DNA of 64,000 nt from Gallionella sp. (GCA_017880865.1 JADGRL010000003.1:1-64000), one strand, 5' to 3'; counted from the first letter of the stretch, positions 46,844 through 58,318 are shown. The notes: generated by a model not told the origin, from the sequence alone. Numbers and translations are program-made.

Positions 46844-47881
46844 TTAATGTTGCGAATTTAACAATTTAAGCTCTTGTTCCAGTGTTTTGATGCGCTGTGC
46901 CAGATCGTCCAGATGACGCAGATGCACGGTGTTCTTGCGCCAGTCCTCCGCCTTGGAAAACGGAAAAATAGCGGCATAGGAACCCGCTTCGCGGATGGAC
47001 TTTCCAATCAGCGTAAACGCAGCGATCTCCACATGATCCGCTATTTGCAAATGCCCCAGAATCCCCGCACTCCCGCCGATCCGGCAATAGCGCCCGATGG
47101 TGGTACTGCCCGCGATACCGACACATCCGGCGATTGCGGTGTGCGCGCCGATGCGCACGTTATGCGCGATTTGAATCTGGTTGTCCAGCTTCACCCCGTC
47201 CTCAATCACCGTGTCATCCAGTGCGCCACGATCAATCGTCGTGTTCGCGCCGATCTCCACGTCGTGGCCGATCACGACCCGGCCGATTTGCGGAATCTTG
47301 ATCCAGCGTCCCGCATCCATCGCGAAGCCGAATCCATCCGCCCCGATCACTACACCGGAATGCGCAATCAGATTATCGCCGATCACGCAGTCATGATAAA
47401 TCACCACACGAGGATACAGTCGCACATGGCTGCCGATGACCGCATGATCGCCGATGTAACAGCCCGCGCCGATCACGCTGAAAGCCCCAATCGTAGCCCC
47501 GGCACCGATCACGGCGGTCGCGGCGATGCTGGCAGTCGCGTCTATCACAGCGCCTTCGCCGATGACCGCACTAGGATGAATGCCGGGTATCGCTTCCGGC
47601 AAAGAATTCAGCAAGGACGATACCCTGGCGAAATATGCATAAGGATTGTCCGAGATGATGCGAGGCATCCCGGTCGCATCTGCATCAGCTTCACCAAGAA
47701 TCACCGCACCGGCTTGAGTGCTGGCAAGCTGTGCATGATACTTTTTGTTAGTGAGGAAGCTGATTTGATCCGGCCGCGCTTTTTCCAGCGTTGAAACCTG
47801 GGAGATGCGCACCTCGGCATCACCCAATACGCGCCCGCCCAACCGCGCTGCAATCTCGGATAATCGGTAGGAAACAGTCAT
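46844..47881 (-). CDS. lpxD: UDP-3-O-acylglucosamine N-acyltransferase
   Basis: Third step of lipid A synthesis. The 345-residue protein has an N-terminal uridine-binding domain (ISFLTNKKYHAQLAST), a hexapeptide-repeat beta helix and a C-terminal helix with the FPFSKAEDWRKN block. It lies between fabZ and skp, the conserved order. Confidence 0.97.
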   Translation of the reverse strand: MTVSYRLSEIAARLGGRVLGDAEVRISQVSTLEKARPDQISFLTNKKYHAQLASTQAGAVILGEADADATGMPRIISDNPYAYFARVSSLLNSLPEAIPGIHPSAVIGEGAVIDATASIAATAVIGAGATIGAFSVIGAGCYIGDHAVIGSHVRLYPRVVIYHDCVIGDNLIAHSGVVIGADGFGFAMDAGRWIKIPQIGRVVIGHDVEIGANTTIDRGALDDTVIEDGVKLDNQIQIAHNVRIGAHTAIAGCVGIAGSTTIGRYCRIGGSAGILGHLQIADHVEIAAFTLIGKSIREAGSYAAIFPFSKAEDWRKNTVHLRHLDDLAQRIKTLEQELKLLNSQH

Positions 47882-47896
47882 GCGCGCAATACCCGC

Positions 47897-48430
47897 TTAT
47901 TTGCCAGTCTTGGTATCTGGCTTGTTATCAGGCTTGCTCTCGGCAAGATGCTTGATCACCATATCGGTGATGTCTATTTTCGGATTGCGATACACGGCTT
48001 CCTGCAAAATCAAGTCAAACTTCTCCGCTTCGGCAATCGCCTGAATAGCCTTGTTGGCCTGCTCCAGTACGATGGCCAGCTCTTCGTTCTTGCGCAAATT
48101 CAAGTCCTCGCGAAACTCGCGCTGCATGCGTTGCAAATCCACATTCATCGCAGTCAATTCGCGCTCCTTGTTGCGATGATCGGCATCGGTGGGCTTACCG
48201 TCTTCCTTGTCCAGCGAGGCTTGCAACTCTTTTGCCTGTTTCATCAATTTCTTGATTGCCTGGTCGCGCACGGAAAATTCCTTTTCAATTTTACTTTCCG
48301 CCCTCATCGCGGGCGCAGACTCACGCAACACGCGCTCGGTATCCACCACACCAATTTTAAAATCCGCAGCATGAGCCGCTGTCACACCCAGCAACAAGGC
48401 CAACATACCTGTATTGATCATCATTTTCAT
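47897..48430 (-). CDS. skp: periplasmic chaperone Skp/OmpH
   Basis: A 177-residue trimeric chaperone that holds outer-membrane proteins on their way to BamA. A signal peptide (~1-22, ending AAHA) precedes FKIGVVDTERVLRES and long helical arms (EFSVRDQAIKKLMKQAKELQ), with a Lys/Asp tail. AAGGAG stands six bases before the ATG at 48430; a second ATG just upstream is closer to it, so the start may be 48433. Between it and bamA are three copies of the hairpin element. Confidence 0.93.
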   Translation of the reverse strand: MKMMINTGMLALLLGVTAAHAADFKIGVVDTERVLRESAPAMRAESKIEKEFSVRDQAIKKLMKQAKELQASLDKEDGKPTDADHRNKERELTAMNVDLQRMQREFREDLNLRKNEELAIVLEQANKAIQAIAEAEKFDLILQEAVYRNPKIDITDMVIKHLAESKPDNKPDTKTGK

Positions 48431-48463
48431 CATCGGCTCCTTACACCTCATCAGTGCTGTTAT

Positions 48464-48524
48464 CATAACCAGCGACTTGTATGATGTTTTTTATCATGCT
48501 AGTCGAATGGTTAGTCGTTCCATC
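48464..48524 (+). repeat. dispersed hairpin element, copy C
   Basis: Starts CATAACCAGCGACTT and ends GTCGAATGGTTAGTCGTTCCATC. The inner arms CGACTTGTATGAT and ATCATGCTAGTCG pair with two mismatches around a T-rich loop. A part copy (CATAAGTAGTGGCTTGCCAGCG) follows at once. Confidence 0.75.
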
Positions 48525-48546
48525 ATAAGTAGTGGCTTGCCAGCGT

Positions 48547-48600
48547 TAACCAATGACTTGTTGGCGTAGTTTGCCAACTTAGTCAGATGGCTATGCAAAG
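48547..48600 (+). repeat. dispersed hairpin element, copy E
   Basis: TAACCAATGACTTGTTGGC, loop GTAGTTT, then GCCAACTTAGTCA with one bulge, followed by GATGGCTATGCAAAG. It shares the arm design of copies A and C and the loop and tail of copy F. Confidence 0.65.
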
Positions 48601-48636
48601 CTTTTTTCTGGTTTAGCCAATATTTAGTAGTTTTAT

Positions 48637-48697
48637 CATAACCAGCCACTACGTTGTCGTCTTTTGACAACGTAGTGGAATGACTAGGAGTTTCATC
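48637..48697 (+). repeat. dispersed hairpin element, copy D, touching the bamA stop
   Basis: CATAACCAGC is followed by CCACTACGTTGTC, loop GTCTTTT, and the perfect 13-base complement GACAACGTAGTGG, then AATGACTAGGAGTTTCATC. The last bases (48696-48697) are part of the bamA stop codon. On the minus strand the stem lies directly after bamA. Confidence 0.75.
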
Positions 48698-50975
48698 AGA
48701 ACACCGAACCCAAAGTAAATTGGAATTTTTGCAATTTATCCACCGGCTGTTTATTGATCGGCACAGCATAACTAAATTTTAGCGGCCCCACCGGAGATAT
48801 CCAAGTAACGGCCACGCCTGAAGAATAACGCATTCCTGCACTGCCCGGCAGATCACCGGGCCCGTAGACGGCTCCCGCATCGATAAATGTGCTCAGGCGC
48901 ACGGATTTTTCATTGCCCGTTCCCGGAAAGGGCATCAACAACTCGGTTCCGCCAAGCACGCGACGCGGGCCTCCCAATACCGCATTCGTCGAATCGCGCG
49001 GACCCAGCGAATTGGGATCATAGCCTCTCACCGAGCCGGGACCGCCGGCATAAAAATTCTTGAAAAACGGCAACTCCTTGCCACCATAACCGCCTGCAAT
49101 CCCGGCCTCGCCATGCATCAGCAGGGTGACCTCTTTGCTCAGTGGATAGAACCATTGATGCTGGTAATTCAATTTGTAATAACGCATGTCGAACACCGGC
49201 AACGCAATTTCCGCAAAGGCGCGTTGCATCGTCCCTCTGGTGGTATAAATTGCGCTGTCCAGGCTATCTCTGCCCCAGCCTATCGTTCCCAGCAAATTGC
49301 TGTTGGTCGTACCGTTAACATTGACGTAATTTATCAATCGCTGCGGGCTGCTTGAAAATAACCCCAACTGAGTTCTTTCGACCGCCAGACCATAGCTGAT
49401 CGTATCATTTTCGGCGATCGGCACACCAAAACGCACACCACCGCCCAGAGTATGCGATGAGTATTGACTGATCGCGGTGCTTTGCGAATCGGTATTGCGC
49501 TTATAAACATCAAAGCCCCGACTCACGCCATCATCGGTGAAATAGGGATTAGTGTAAGAAACCGAGTAAACCTGATTAATTTTGCTGGTATTGATTTGAG
49601 TGGACAGATAATTGCCAGAGCCAAACAAATTAGCCTGCGTCACACCGCCGGATAGCACCAGACCTTCGCCACTCGAATAGCCCGCGCCCACCGACACACT
49701 TCCGGTTGATTTTTCCTTGACCGACACGTTCACATCCACCTGATCTGCCGCGCCTTGTACTGCCGGAGTTTCAATATTCACCTCGGAAAAGAAATCCAGC
49801 TTGTCAACGCGCTGTTTGGATTTCTTGATTTTTTCCACATCGAACCACTCGCCTTCCGTCTGACGGAACTCGCGGCGTATGACCTCATCGCGTGTTTTGT
49901 TATTTCCTGCAACGTTAATGCGGGAAATATACACGCGCTGCCCGGGATCAACCACAAAATTAAAAGAGACCAGGTGCTTTTCCTTATCTATTTCCGGAAT
50001 CGCATTGACATTGGCGAAGGCATAGCCCTCCTGCCCCAAACGTTCTCCAATTTTCTTGCTGGTTTCGGTCATACCCTTGCGCGAAAAAGTATCCCCGGCT
50101 TTGACCTGCACGAGCTTTTCGATTTCCGCCTTGGGTATCAACGTATCACCGGACACGCTCACTTTGGAAACGGTATATTTCTCGCCTTCGGTCAAATTGA
50201 TCGTAAGGTAAATATCCTTCTTGTCCGGCGTGATTGAAACCTGGGTTGAATCAATACTGAATTCCAGATAACCGTTGTCCATATAGAACGAGCGCAGCGT
50301 CTCCTCGTCGGCGGACAGTTTTTGTTTGGAATACTGGTCGTTGCTGCTGAACCAGCCAAACCATCCTGGCGTGCCGAGCTTCATCAAATCCAGCAGCTCG
50401 GCTTCTTCGTAGGCATGGTTGCCGATCAAATTGATCTGCTTGATTTTTGATACTTCGCCTTCCACCACATTGAACACGATACTGACCCGGTTGCGTTCTA
50501 GTTCAGTAACGGTGGTCGTTACCTTGACGGCATATTTGCCACGCGCAACGTACTGACGTTTCAGTTCCTGAGTGGCTTTATCCAGCGCACCCTTGTCGAA
50601 AATGCGCGCTTCGGCCAGCCCCGCATATTTCATGCTTTCCTTGAGTTGCTCCTTGGGAAAATCCTTGACCCCTTTAACCTCGATGCTGGCGATCGAAGGC
50701 CGCTCCCGCACCTGCACAATCAACACGCCCTGCTCGACTTTCAGACGCACATCCTTGAAAAACCCGGTGGCATACAAGGCGTGTATCGCCGCAGCGGCCT
50801 GTTCGTTATCCATCGTTTCTCCGACCTTGACAGGCAGATAACTGAACACCGTCCCGGCTTCGGTACGCTGTATGCCCTCGACGCGAATATCCTTGACGGT
50901 GAATGGCTCGATTGCCCAAGCGGGATACATGCAGAACAGCAGGAAGAGTAATCCCGCCAGCTTTTTTATGTTCAT
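48696..50975 (-). CDS. bamA: outer membrane protein assembly factor BamA
   Basis: The 759-residue core of the BAM machine. A signal peptide (~1-21) is followed by five POTRA domains (~24-420) and a 16-strand barrel. The VRGY loop motif and the C-terminal beta-signal ending in Phe (FTLGSVF) are intact. It lies between rseP and skp, the conserved order. Confidence 0.97.
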   Translation of the reverse strand: MNIKKLAGLLFLLFCMYPAWAIEPFTVKDIRVEGIQRTEAGTVFSYLPVKVGETMDNEQAAAAIHALYATGFFKDVRLKVEQGVLIVQVRERPSIASIEVKGVKDFPKEQLKESMKYAGLAEARIFDKGALDKATQELKRQYVARGKYAVKVTTTVTELERNRVSIVFNVVEGEVSKIKQINLIGNHAYEEAELLDLMKLGTPGWFGWFSSNDQYSKQKLSADEETLRSFYMDNGYLEFSIDSTQVSITPDKKDIYLTINLTEGEKYTVSKVSVSGDTLIPKAEIEKLVQVKAGDTFSRKGMTETSKKIGERLGQEGYAFANVNAIPEIDKEKHLVSFNFVVDPGQRVYISRINVAGNNKTRDEVIRREFRQTEGEWFDVEKIKKSKQRVDKLDFFSEVNIETPAVQGAADQVDVNVSVKEKSTGSVSVGAGYSSGEGLVLSGGVTQANLFGSGNYLSTQINTSKINQVYSVSYTNPYFTDDGVSRGFDVYKRNTDSQSTAISQYSSHTLGGGVRFGVPIAENDTISYGLAVERTQLGLFSSSPQRLINYVNVNGTTNSNLLGTIGWGRDSLDSAIYTTRGTMQRAFAEIALPVFDMRYYKLNYQHQWFYPLSKEVTLLMHGEAGIAGGYGGKELPFFKNFYAGGPGSVRGYDPNSLGPRDSTNAVLGGPRRVLGGTELLMPFPGTGNEKSVRLSTFIDAGAVYGPGDLPGSAGMRYSSGVAVTWISPVGPLKFSYAVPINKQPVDKLQKFQFTLGSVF

Positions 50976-50978
50976 TAG

Positions 50979-52334
50979 TTAGCCTGAAATGAAGCGATTA
51001 ATATCGTTATATATAGCAAAGACCATCAGCGTGCCGAGCAGCGCGATGCCTATCTTCTGGCCGATTTCCATGGCCCGTTCTGAGACCGGGCTACCCTTGA
51101 CCAATTCGGCGACATAATACAGCAAGTGCCCGCCATCCAATAACGGGATGGGCAGCAAATTCAACACGCCGAGACTGATGCTGATCAACGCCATGAAGCT
51201 CAGATAAGCCACTATGCCCATTTTGGCGGACTGTCCGGCGTAATCGGCAATCGTCAGCGGGCCGCTCAGATTTTTCATCGACACCTCACCCATCACCATC
51301 TTGCCCATCATTTTCAAACTGATCTCAGAGGTCTCCCAAGTCTTGCGCAGCGACTGCGTCAAGGCTTCCAACGGGCCGTAGCTCACCTCGGTGAACATCG
51401 CCTGCCATGCAGCCACATCCACTTTTGGTCCCGCACCGATCTTGCCCACGGTCTTGCCGGATTCAGCAACGGCTTCTGGAACAACGGTGATGTGCAATGT
51501 CGCCACGCCACGCTCGACATCCAGCTGCACGGCCTGCCCGGGATGCGCGCGTATCACCTCCACCACCTCCATCCAGCGCTGCACCTCAGCCCCATTGGCA
51601 CGCAAAATATGATCGCCCTGTTGCAAGCCGGCATGTTGTGCCACGCTGTCTTCGGCAAAATTACCGATGACGGGCAGGACAAGCGGCTGATACAAATGCA
51701 AGCCGAGCTTATCGAGAAACTCGCCATCCAGATCCTTAGCTTCTATGCTGCTCAAATCCAGCAAGTGAAACAAGTGTGTGCCGCCAACACCCTGCGCCTC
51801 GATTTTCACCTCACCCTGTTTCAGAGCCAAATCCAGCAGCATCCAGTGCAATTCCTGCCAGCTCGGGATAGTCTCGCCATTGATGCTGAGTATCATTTCA
51901 CCCGATTGCATCTGCGCGATGGCCGCAGGCGTACCCAGTGGCACATCGCCCAGAGTCGGTTTTAGCCCCGGTACGCCGTGCATGAACAAACCCCAGTACA
52001 ACACGATGGCCAGCAAAAAATTCGCCAGCGGTCCTGCCACCACGATCGCCATGCGCTGCAATACCGGCTTGCGATTGAAGGCGTAGGGAAAATCCTCAGG
52101 CGCAACCTCTTCTTCGCGCTCGTCCAGCATCTTGACGTAGCCACCCAGCGGAACGGCGGAAATCACCCATTCGGTATCGCTGCTGGCAAAGCGTTTACGG
52201 TAAATCACCTTGCCGAAGCCTAACGAAAAACACAGCACCCTCACACCGAATCGGCGCGCCACCCAAAAATGCCCCAGCTCATGGAACACGACCAGCAGCG
52301 CGATTGCGCCGGCAAATGCGAGCAAGGTAATCAT
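50979..52334 (-). CDS. rseP: site-2 protease RseP
   Basis: An intramembrane zinc protease that cleaves anti-sigma factors such as RseA. The 451-residue protein has HELGH in the first helix (~19), two PDZ domains (~110-290) and the [15 protein letters not shown] site in the third helix. The start overlaps dxr by ATGA. Confidence 0.96.
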   Translation of the reverse strand: MITLLAFAGAIALLVVFHELGHFWVARRFGVRVLCFSLGFGKVIYRKRFASSDTEWVISAVPLGGYVKMLDEREEEVAPEDFPYAFNRKPVLQRMAIVVAGPLANFLLAIVLYWGLFMHGVPGLKPTLGDVPLGTPAAIAQMQSGEMILSINGETIPSWQELHWMLLDLALKQGEVKIEAQGVGGTHLFHLLDLSSIEAKDLDGEFLDKLGLHLYQPLVLPVIGNFAEDSVAQHAGLQQGDHILRANGAEVQRWMEVVEVIRAHPGQAVQLDVERGVATLHITVVPEAVAESGKTVGKIGAGPKVDVAAWQAMFTEVSYGPLEALTQSLRKTWETSEISLKMMGKMVMGEVSMKNLSGPLTIADYAGQSAKMGIVAYLSFMALISISLGVLNLLPIPLLDGGHLLYYVAELVKGSPVSERAMEIGQKIGIALLGTLMVFAIYNDINRFISG

Positions 52335-53521
52335 AGTTTTGATTTATTAATTTGTTGTTGTGCCGCGCGACGCGCATCGCTATCGGCGCCCAGTACATCG
52401 TCCAGACTGGTTACAGCATGTACAGGCAACGCATCGAGTACCGCCGCAATTACGCGCGGAATAGATAGATAAGAAATTTGTTTGTCGAGAAAAGCCGCAA
52501 CCGCCACTTCGTTTGCGGCGTTCAATATCGCCGGAGCCGTGCCTGCCGCACGTAGCGCCTGATAGGCCAGGGCCAGACAAGGAAAACGCTCGAAGTCGGG
52601 TTCAACAAAATTTAGGGTTGCCACCTTGAATAAATCCAGCGGCGCCACGCCCGAATCGATACGCTCAGGGTATGCCAGACCATAGGCGATCGGCGTGCGC
52701 ATATCGGGATTGCCGAGTTGCGCCAGCACCGAGCCGTCCACATATTCGACCAAAGAATGAATCACGCTTTGCGGATGTACCACCACTTGGATGTCGTCCG
52801 CGCTAGCGTTGAACAGCCAGTGCGCCTCGATGACTTCCAAGCCTTTGTTCATCATGCTGGCTGAGTCCACCGAAATCTTGCGCCCCATCACCCAGTTGGG
52901 ATGCGCGCAGGCCTGCTCAGGCGTGACGTTTTGTAATTCGTCCAGCGGAGTATTGCGGAATGGGCCACCGGACGCGGTGAGCAAAATACGGCGCACACCG
53001 TTGCCGGCCAGATTGCCATCGTAGCCGCGCGGCAAGGCTTGAAAAATCGCATTGTGTTCGCTGTCGATCGGCAACAGCATAGAGCCGCTGGCGCGCACCG
53101 CATCCATGAACACATTGCCCGCCATCACTAGCGTCTCCTTGTTCGCCAGCAGGATTTTCTTGCCAGCACGCGCCGCTGCCAGCGTGGGCTGCAAACCTGC
53201 CGCGCCGACGATGGCCGCCATCACCGCATCCACTTCCGGCAATATGGAAACCTGTTCCAGCGCGGCGACACCGCTCAACACCTCGGTGTCCAACCCGGCA
53301 TCGCGCGCACGCTGACGCAACTGTATCGCGGCAGCCTCATCCAGCAGCACCGCATAGCGTGGTTTGAATTGCTGACATTGTTGAAACAATAAATCGACCT
53401 GACGGTTCGCCGTCAAAGCCACAATTTTGAATTTATCGGGATGGCGCGCGACCACATCCAGCGTGCTGGTGCCGATGCTTCCGGTTGAACCCAGAATCGT
53501 TATGTGCTGCATGGATTTCAT
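52331..53521 (-). CDS. dxr: 1-deoxy-D-xylulose 5-phosphate reductoisomerase
   Basis: Second step of the MEP isoprenoid route. The 396-residue protein has the NADPH site [13 protein letters not shown], the metal-binding DSEHNAIFQ, and [22 protein letters not shown]. It overlaps cdsA by ATGA, which supports the start at 53521 over an ATG three codons later. Confidence 0.97.
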   Translation of the reverse strand: MKSMQHITILGSTGSIGTSTLDVVARHPDKFKIVALTANRQVDLLFQQCQQFKPRYAVLLDEAAAIQLRQRARDAGLDTEVLSGVAALEQVSILPEVDAVMAAIVGAAGLQPTLAAARAGKKILLANKETLVMAGNVFMDAVRASGSMLLPIDSEHNAIFQALPRGYDGNLAGNGVRRILLTASGGPFRNTPLDELQNVTPEQACAHPNWVMGRKISVDSASMMNKGLEVIEAHWLFNASADDIQVVVHPQSVIHSLVEYVDGSVLAQLGNPDMRTPIAYGLAYPERIDSGVAPLDLFKVATLNFVEPDFERFPCLALAYQALRAAGTAPAILNAANEVAVAAFLDKQISYLSIPRVIAAVLDALPVHAVTSLDDVLGADSDARRAAQQQINKSKL

Positions 53522-54336
53522 TTCAAGTACGGGAACAACATCGCCAGCGCGGCGAGCGGCAGGGTGGAAGTCAATGCATCGATGCGGTCCAGCAATCCGC
53601 CGTGACCGGGCAGCAATGCGCCGCTGTCTTTGACACCCGCCTGGCGCTTGATCGCCGACTCAAATAAATCGCCGAACACGGCCAAGCCCACCCAGCACCA
53701 GGAAGCCACAAACAGCACCGGCAATAGCTTAAAGCTGAGTCCGGTAAAGCTCCATGCCACCAGCACATACGCCGTCACTCCGAGCAGCGCACCCGCCACA
53801 CCTTCCCAGGTTTTGCCGGGACTGATGCTGGGAGCGAGTTTATTCCTGCCGAATTTGCGTCCGGTGAAATAGGCAGAGATGTCGGCCATCCATACCAGAC
53901 CCATCATGCCCAGCAACCACCAGGGATGATCCCCGCGCAAATCCAGCATTGCCAAACCGGTCGGGATCAGCACCACCCAGCCGACCAATGCCATCGGCAA
54001 GGGGCGCTCAACCTTCCAGCCTGCCATCAGCCAGGCCGGCACGATCACCAGCCAGAGCACGGCAGACACAGCATAGACCAGCACATGCGGCAAGGTTTGC
54101 TGTGCTACGGTGTGAGTGGCATCGAACCAAATCAGTCCCAGCATCATCACCAGCGTCAGCCCCCAAAAAACGTTCGCCCTTCCACTGCTGAATCTGGCCA
54201 GTCGCGACCATTCCGAAGCACCTTGCAACACCATCACGGTCACCAATGCAGCCCAACCGCCATCGGGCAAGACGAACAAAGCCAACAAAAAAAGTGCCAG
54301 CAAAATAATGGCCGTAATCACTCTCAACTTAAGCAT
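53518..54336 (-). CDS. cdsA: phosphatidate cytidylyltransferase
   Basis: Makes CDP-diacylglycerol. The 272-residue membrane protein has about eight hydrophobic segments and the C-terminal signature [20 protein letters not shown] followed by [11 protein letters not shown] one codon upstream is in frame; the ATG at 54336 is preferred. Confidence 0.96.
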   Translation of the reverse strand: MLKLRVITAIILLALFLLALFVLPDGGWAALVTVMVLQGASEWSRLARFSSGRANVFWGLTLVMMLGLIWFDATHTVAQQTLPHVLVYAVSAVLWLVIVPAWLMAGWKVERPLPMALVGWVVLIPTGLAMLDLRGDHPWWLLGMMGLVWMADISAYFTGRKFGRNKLAPSISPGKTWEGVAGALLGVTAYVLVAWSFTGLSFKLLPVLFVASWCWVGLAVFGDLFESAIKRQAGVKDSGALLPGHGGLLDRIDALTSTLPLAALAMLFPYLK

Positions 54337-54384
54337 CAAATTTTTCCCTTGGGACTTGCATTTCCTGTGTCCATCACTAGCGTC

Positions 54385-55161
54385 CTATGCACTTGGCTTT
54401 CCTTCAGTTTTGGCTTGCACCTGTTCGCTGGTCCGGCCAAAACGTCGCTCGCGCTGCTGATACGAGGCGATCGCCTTATCCAGTTCGTTGCGGTCAAAAG
54501 CCGGCCACAGTGTGTCGGTAAAATACAATTCGGTGTAAGCCAACTGCCACAACATAAAGTTGCTGATGCGCTGCTCGCCACCAGTCCGGATGAACAGATC
54601 CGGTTCTGGCGCATCGCTCATCGAAAGATAGGGCTGCAGATCTTCCTCGGTGAAGGTTTGCGCGAGTTGCGGATGTTCATTTAGCATGGATTTTATCGCC
54701 TGCATCACATCCCAACGCCCGCCATAGTTCGCGGCGATCGTCAGCGTCAGTGCAGTATTGTTAGCCGTCAGCAGCTCGGCATCCTGCATCGTCTGCTTGA
54801 GCTTGTTATCAAACCGACTGCGGTCGCCGATGATTTTCAGGCGGATGTTGTTTTTATGCAGCTTGGCGACTTCACGTTCCAGCATTTTCAGGAACAGGGT
54901 CATCAGGAAGGAAACTTCATCGGCTGGACGCCGCCAGTTTTCGCTGCTGAACGCGAACACCGTCAGATATTCCACGCCCAGATCTCGGCAGGATTTCACC
55001 ACTACACGCAACGCTTCGACGCCGCGCTGATGCCCCGCCACACGCGGCATGAAGCGCTGTTTCGCCCAGCGCCCATTGCCGTCCATGATCACGGCAATAT
55101 GACGGGGGATACTGGCGATATCCGGGATGGTGCGGGTGGAGCTAGGAATGAGGTTGGCCAT
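54385..55161 (-). CDS. uppS: undecaprenyl diphosphate synthase
   Basis: Builds the C55 lipid carrier for peptidoglycan and LPS. The 258-residue protein has [25 protein letters not shown] and [19 protein letters not shown]. It keeps the frr-uppS-cdsA order. Confidence 0.97.
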   Translation of the reverse strand: MANLIPSSTRTIPDIASIPRHIAVIMDGNGRWAKQRFMPRVAGHQRGVEALRVVVKSCRDLGVEYLTVFAFSSENWRRPADEVSFLMTLFLKMLEREVAKLHKNNIRLKIIGDRSRFDNKLKQTMQDAELLTANNTALTLTIAANYGGRWDVMQAIKSMLNEHPQLAQTFTEEDLQPYLSMSDAPEPDLFIRTGGEQRISNFMLWQLAYTELYFTDTLWPAFDRNELDKAIASYQQRERRFGRTSEQVQAKTEGKPSA

Positions 55162-55182
55162 TATTCCAAGTTATAGCTGGAA

Positions 55183-55740
55183 TTAGACTGCCATCAAGTC
55201 GGTTTCTTTTGCGGCCAACGCCTTGTCAATTTCATTGACATAGCGATCAGTTAATTTCTGTATTTCGTCCTGGGTACGACGCTCGTCATCTTCGGCGATC
55301 TCTTTGTTCTTGAGGGCTTCCTTGAGCGTGTGATTGGCATCGCGGCGAATATTGCGCACCGCGATTTTAGCATCCTCACCCTCGGACTTGACCACCTTGA
55401 TCAGGTCGCGACGGCGTTCTTCGGTCAACATTGGCATCGGCACGCGAATCATGTCGCCGTTGGTGGCCGGGTTCAACCCTAGGTCCCCATCGCGGATCGC
55501 GCGCTCGACGGGACCGACCATATTTTTTTCCCACGGCTGCACGCCGATGGTGCGCGAATCGATCAGCGTGACGTTGGCAACCTGCGTCACCAGTGTCGGG
55601 CTACCGTAATAATCCACCATCACATGGTCCAGCAAACCGGTATGGGCGCGTCCGGTGCGCACCTTGCCCAAGTCGGTCTTCAATGAGTCCAGCGACTTTT
55701 GCATTTTTTGTTCGGTCGTCTTTTTAATTTCCGCAATCAT
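55183..55740 (-). CDS. frr: ribosome recycling factor
   Basis: With EF-G it splits post-termination ribosomes. The 185-residue protein has the two-domain pattern with [18 protein letters not shown] and [20 protein letters not shown]. Full length. Confidence 0.97.
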   Translation of the reverse strand: MIAEIKKTTEQKMQKSLDSLKTDLGKVRTGRAHTGLLDHVMVDYYGSPTLVTQVANVTLIDSRTIGVQPWEKNMVGPVERAIRDGDLGLNPATNGDMIRVPMPMLTEERRRDLIKVVKSEGEDAKIAVRNIRRDANHTLKEALKNKEIAEDDERRTQDEIQKLTDRYVNEIDKALAAKETDLMAV

Positions 55741-55755
55741 GGTTTATCTCCGAAA

Positions 55756-56475
55756 TCAATCACAGCGTACTAATGTGCCTTCACCTTCGCCAAACACCAC
55801 GCGTTTGAGCGCGCCGGGTTTGAAAATACTGAATACGATGATAGGCAACTTCTGGTCGCGGCACAGCGTCAGTGCCGTCGCATCCATAATCTTCAGATTC
55901 TTGCTGATCGCCTCATCAAAGCTCAGGCTCTGATAACGGATCGCATGCGGGTCTTTCTTCGGATCGGCGGTATAAACGCCATCCACTTTGGTGGCCTTGA
56001 TCACCACTTCGGCGGACATTTCCACGCCGCGCAACGCGGCTGCGGTGTCGGTCGTGAAGAACGGGCTGCCGATGCCAGCCGCGAATATCACCACCTTGCC
56101 GTCTTCCAGATAACGCAACGCCTTGCCGCGTATGAACGGTTCGGCGACCTGCTCCAGATTCAACGCCGACTGCACGCGGCAATCCAGACCCGCACGCGTC
56201 ATCGCATCCTGCAACGCCATCGAATTCATCACCGTGGCCAGCATGCCCATGTAATCGGCGGTGGCGCGATCCATCCCTGCCGCTGCCGGAGCCACGCCGC
56301 GAAAGATATTGCCGCCGCCGATCACAATCGCCACTTGCACGCCCAAGCCCACCACTTCCGCAATCTCGGCCACGATGCGCGCGATCACCTCGCGGTTGAT
56401 ACCGTAGCTGTCGTCGCCCATCAGGGCTTCGCCGCTGAGCTTTAGCAGGATGCGTTTGTAGGCGGGTTTGCTCAT
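55756..56475 (-). CDS. pyrH: UMP kinase
   Basis: A hexameric kinase making UDP. The 239-residue protein has [20 protein letters not shown], the UMP-binding [15 protein letters not shown] and [17 protein letters not shown]. Next to tsf and frr, as usual. Confidence 0.97.
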   Translation of the reverse strand: MSKPAYKRILLKLSGEALMGDDSYGINREVIARIVAEIAEVVGLGVQVAIVIGGGNIFRGVAPAAAGMDRATADYMGMLATVMNSMALQDAMTRAGLDCRVQSALNLEQVAEPFIRGKALRYLEDGKVVIFAAGIGSPFFTTDTAAALRGVEMSAEVVIKATKVDGVYTADPKKDPHAIRYQSLSFDEAISKNLKIMDATALTLCRDQKLPIIVFSIFKPGALKRVVFGEGEGTLVRCD

Positions 56476-56480
56476 GAGGA

Positions 56481-57380
56481 TTATCCCTTGGCCGCTGCGA
56501 TGGTTGCAGCCACTTCAGCCGCGTAGTCTTCAACCTTTTTCTCGATGCCCTCGCCCACCACGAACATCTGGAACGCGGTCACTGTAGCGCCCTTTGCTTT
56601 GAGCAACTGCTCGATGGTTTGCTTGCCGTCTTCGGCCTTGACGAACACCTGGCCCAGCAGCGTGACTTCCTTGAGAAATTTCTGCACCGTACCGTCGGCG
56701 ATTTTTTCCAGCATCGCTTCGGGCTTGCCGCCTTCGCGCGCTTTTTCAATCGCGATGCGGCGTTCTGTTTCGATGTCCACCGGATTCACGCCGGAAGCAT
56801 CAATGGATTTTGGCTTGCTGGCGGCAATGTGCATCGCAAGATCGCGGCCCAGAGCTTCGTCGCCGCCGGTGAAATTCAACAGCACGCCGATCTTGCTGCC
56901 ATGCAGATAGCTGGACAGCTTGCCGGTTGCGGTCGCGTAACGCTCGATACGACGGATGCTGACATTCTCACCCAGCTTCATCAGCAGCGCCTTGCGCGTT
57001 TCTTCCACGCTGCCCGAGCCATTGACAATAATCATGCCGGACAGCGCTTCGAGGTCGGCCGGGTTGTTCTTCGCGACCGTCTCGGCCACATTCTTTGCAA
57101 AGGCAACAAAGTCATCGTTCTTCGCGACAAAATCTGTTTCGCAGTTCACTTCCGCGATCGCACCGGTCTTGCCGTCATTTGCGATATAGGCGCTGACCAC
57201 GCCCTCGGCGGTCACACGGCTGGCCGCTTTGCTGGCCTTCGCTCCGCTCTTGATGCGCATTTGTTCTTCGGCTACTTTCAAATCGCCGTTGGATTCAACC
57301 AGCGCTTTTTTGCATTCCATCATGCCAAGGCCCGTCATCTCGCGCAGTTCCTTGACCATACTTGCAGTAATTCCTGACAT
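56481..57380 (-). CDS. tsf: elongation factor Ts
   Basis: Nucleotide exchange factor for EF-Tu. The 299-residue protein has [19 protein letters not shown], the [11 protein letters not shown] motif and a C-terminal coiled region. It follows rpsB across a strong terminator, so part of its expression depends on read-through. Confidence 0.97.
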   Translation of the reverse strand: MSGITASMVKELREMTGLGMMECKKALVESNGDLKVAEEQMRIKSGAKASKAASRVTAEGVVSAYIANDGKTGAIAEVNCETDFVAKNDDFVAFAKNVAETVAKNNPADLEALSGMIIVNGSGSVEETRKALLMKLGENVSIRRIERYATATGKLSSYLHGSKIGVLLNFTGGDEALGRDLAMHIAASKPKSIDASGVNPVDIETERRIAIEKAREGGKPEAMLEKIADGTVQKFLKEVTLLGQVFVKAEDGKQTIEQLLKAKGATVTAFQMFVVGEGIEKKVEDYAAEVAATIAAAKG

Positions 57381-57415
57381 GTTCTACTCCGTATTGTCGC
57401 TTATAAAAAATTGCT

Positions 57416-57442
57416 TATAAAAAAAGGGGCTCGCGCCCCTTT
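57416..57442 (-). terminator. attenuator or terminator between rpsB and tsf
   Basis: On the minus strand AAAGGGGC, loop GCGA, GCCCCTTT is followed by further T. A strong Rho-independent terminator that would lower tsf relative to rpsB. Confidence 0.85.
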
Positions 57443-57460
57443 ATTGCGCCTCGTTTGAAT

Positions 57461-58195
57461 TTAGGCAGCTTGTTCGGATGCCTGCTCGGCAACTTGCTCG
57501 ACCAATTCGTTCATCGCGTGCTCACGGCCTTCCAGAATCGCATCGGCGATACCGCGCGCATACAGACGGATCGCCTGTGTGGAATCGTCGTTGCCGGGGA
57601 TGATGTAATCCACGCCCAGCGGAGAGTTGTTGGTGTCCACGATGCCGATCACCGGAATGCCCAGCTTTTGCGCCTCGACGATGGCACCCTTCTGGTAACC
57701 GACGTCAATCACGAACAGTGCTGCTGGCAGACCCTTCATATCCTTGATGCCGCCCAGGCTGCGATCCAGCTTCTCCAGTTCGCGCTTCATCATCAACGCT
57801 TCTTTTTTAGAAACTTTTTCATTTGTGCCATCGACAGCCATCTGTTCAAGTTCGCGCAGACGCTTGATGGATTCCTGCACGGTCTTGTAGTTGGTCAGCA
57901 TGCCGCCCAACCAGCGATGATTCACGAACGGGGAATCAGCGCGTATCGCTTCTTCTTGCAGAATGTCACGCGCCTGACGCTTTGTCGCGACGAACAAAAT
58001 GGTGCCCTTCTTCGCGGACAGTTTGCGCACGAAGTTTTCCGCCTCGGCGAACATCGCGACGGTTTTTTCCAGATTGATAATGTGAATTTTGTTGCGATGA
58101 CCGAAGATGAACGGAGCCATCTTTGGATTCCAGAAACGGGTCTGGTGTCCGAAATGCACACCAGCCTCCAGCATTTGACGCATAGTTACAGCCAT
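57461..58195 (-). CDS. rpsB: 30S ribosomal protein S2
   Basis: A late-assembling small-subunit protein. The 244-residue protein has [24 protein letters not shown], the central [11 protein letters not shown] and a Glu/Ala-rich end. It is the first gene of the long minus-strand block and has a good promoter at 58319-58348. Confidence 0.97.
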   Translation of the reverse strand: MAVTMRQMLEAGVHFGHQTRFWNPKMAPFIFGHRNKIHIINLEKTVAMFAEAENFVRKLSAKKGTILFVATKRQARDILQEEAIRADSPFVNHRWLGGMLTNYKTVQESIKRLRELEQMAVDGTNEKVSKKEALMMKRELEKLDRSLGGIKDMKGLPAALFVIDVGYQKGAIVEAQKLGIPVIGIVDTNNSPLGVDYIIPGNDDSTQAIRLYARGIADAILEGREHAMNELVEQVAEQASEQAA

Positions 58196-58318
58196 GATTT
58201 TTCCTATATCGTAAGGGTTATAAACTACCGCTCGCCAGCTTGACTCTTAATGAGCACCCCAACTTGCGCGAACGGGAAATTAGCTCCGGATGTTTGTGAC
58301 TATTCCGAAGCGGCGCGC

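Noticed and set aside
48464-48697. The run of hairpins as a CRISPR array
   Set aside because: Spacing and sequence between units do not follow a constant repeat with unique spacers; each unit is its own palindrome with conserved outer ends.
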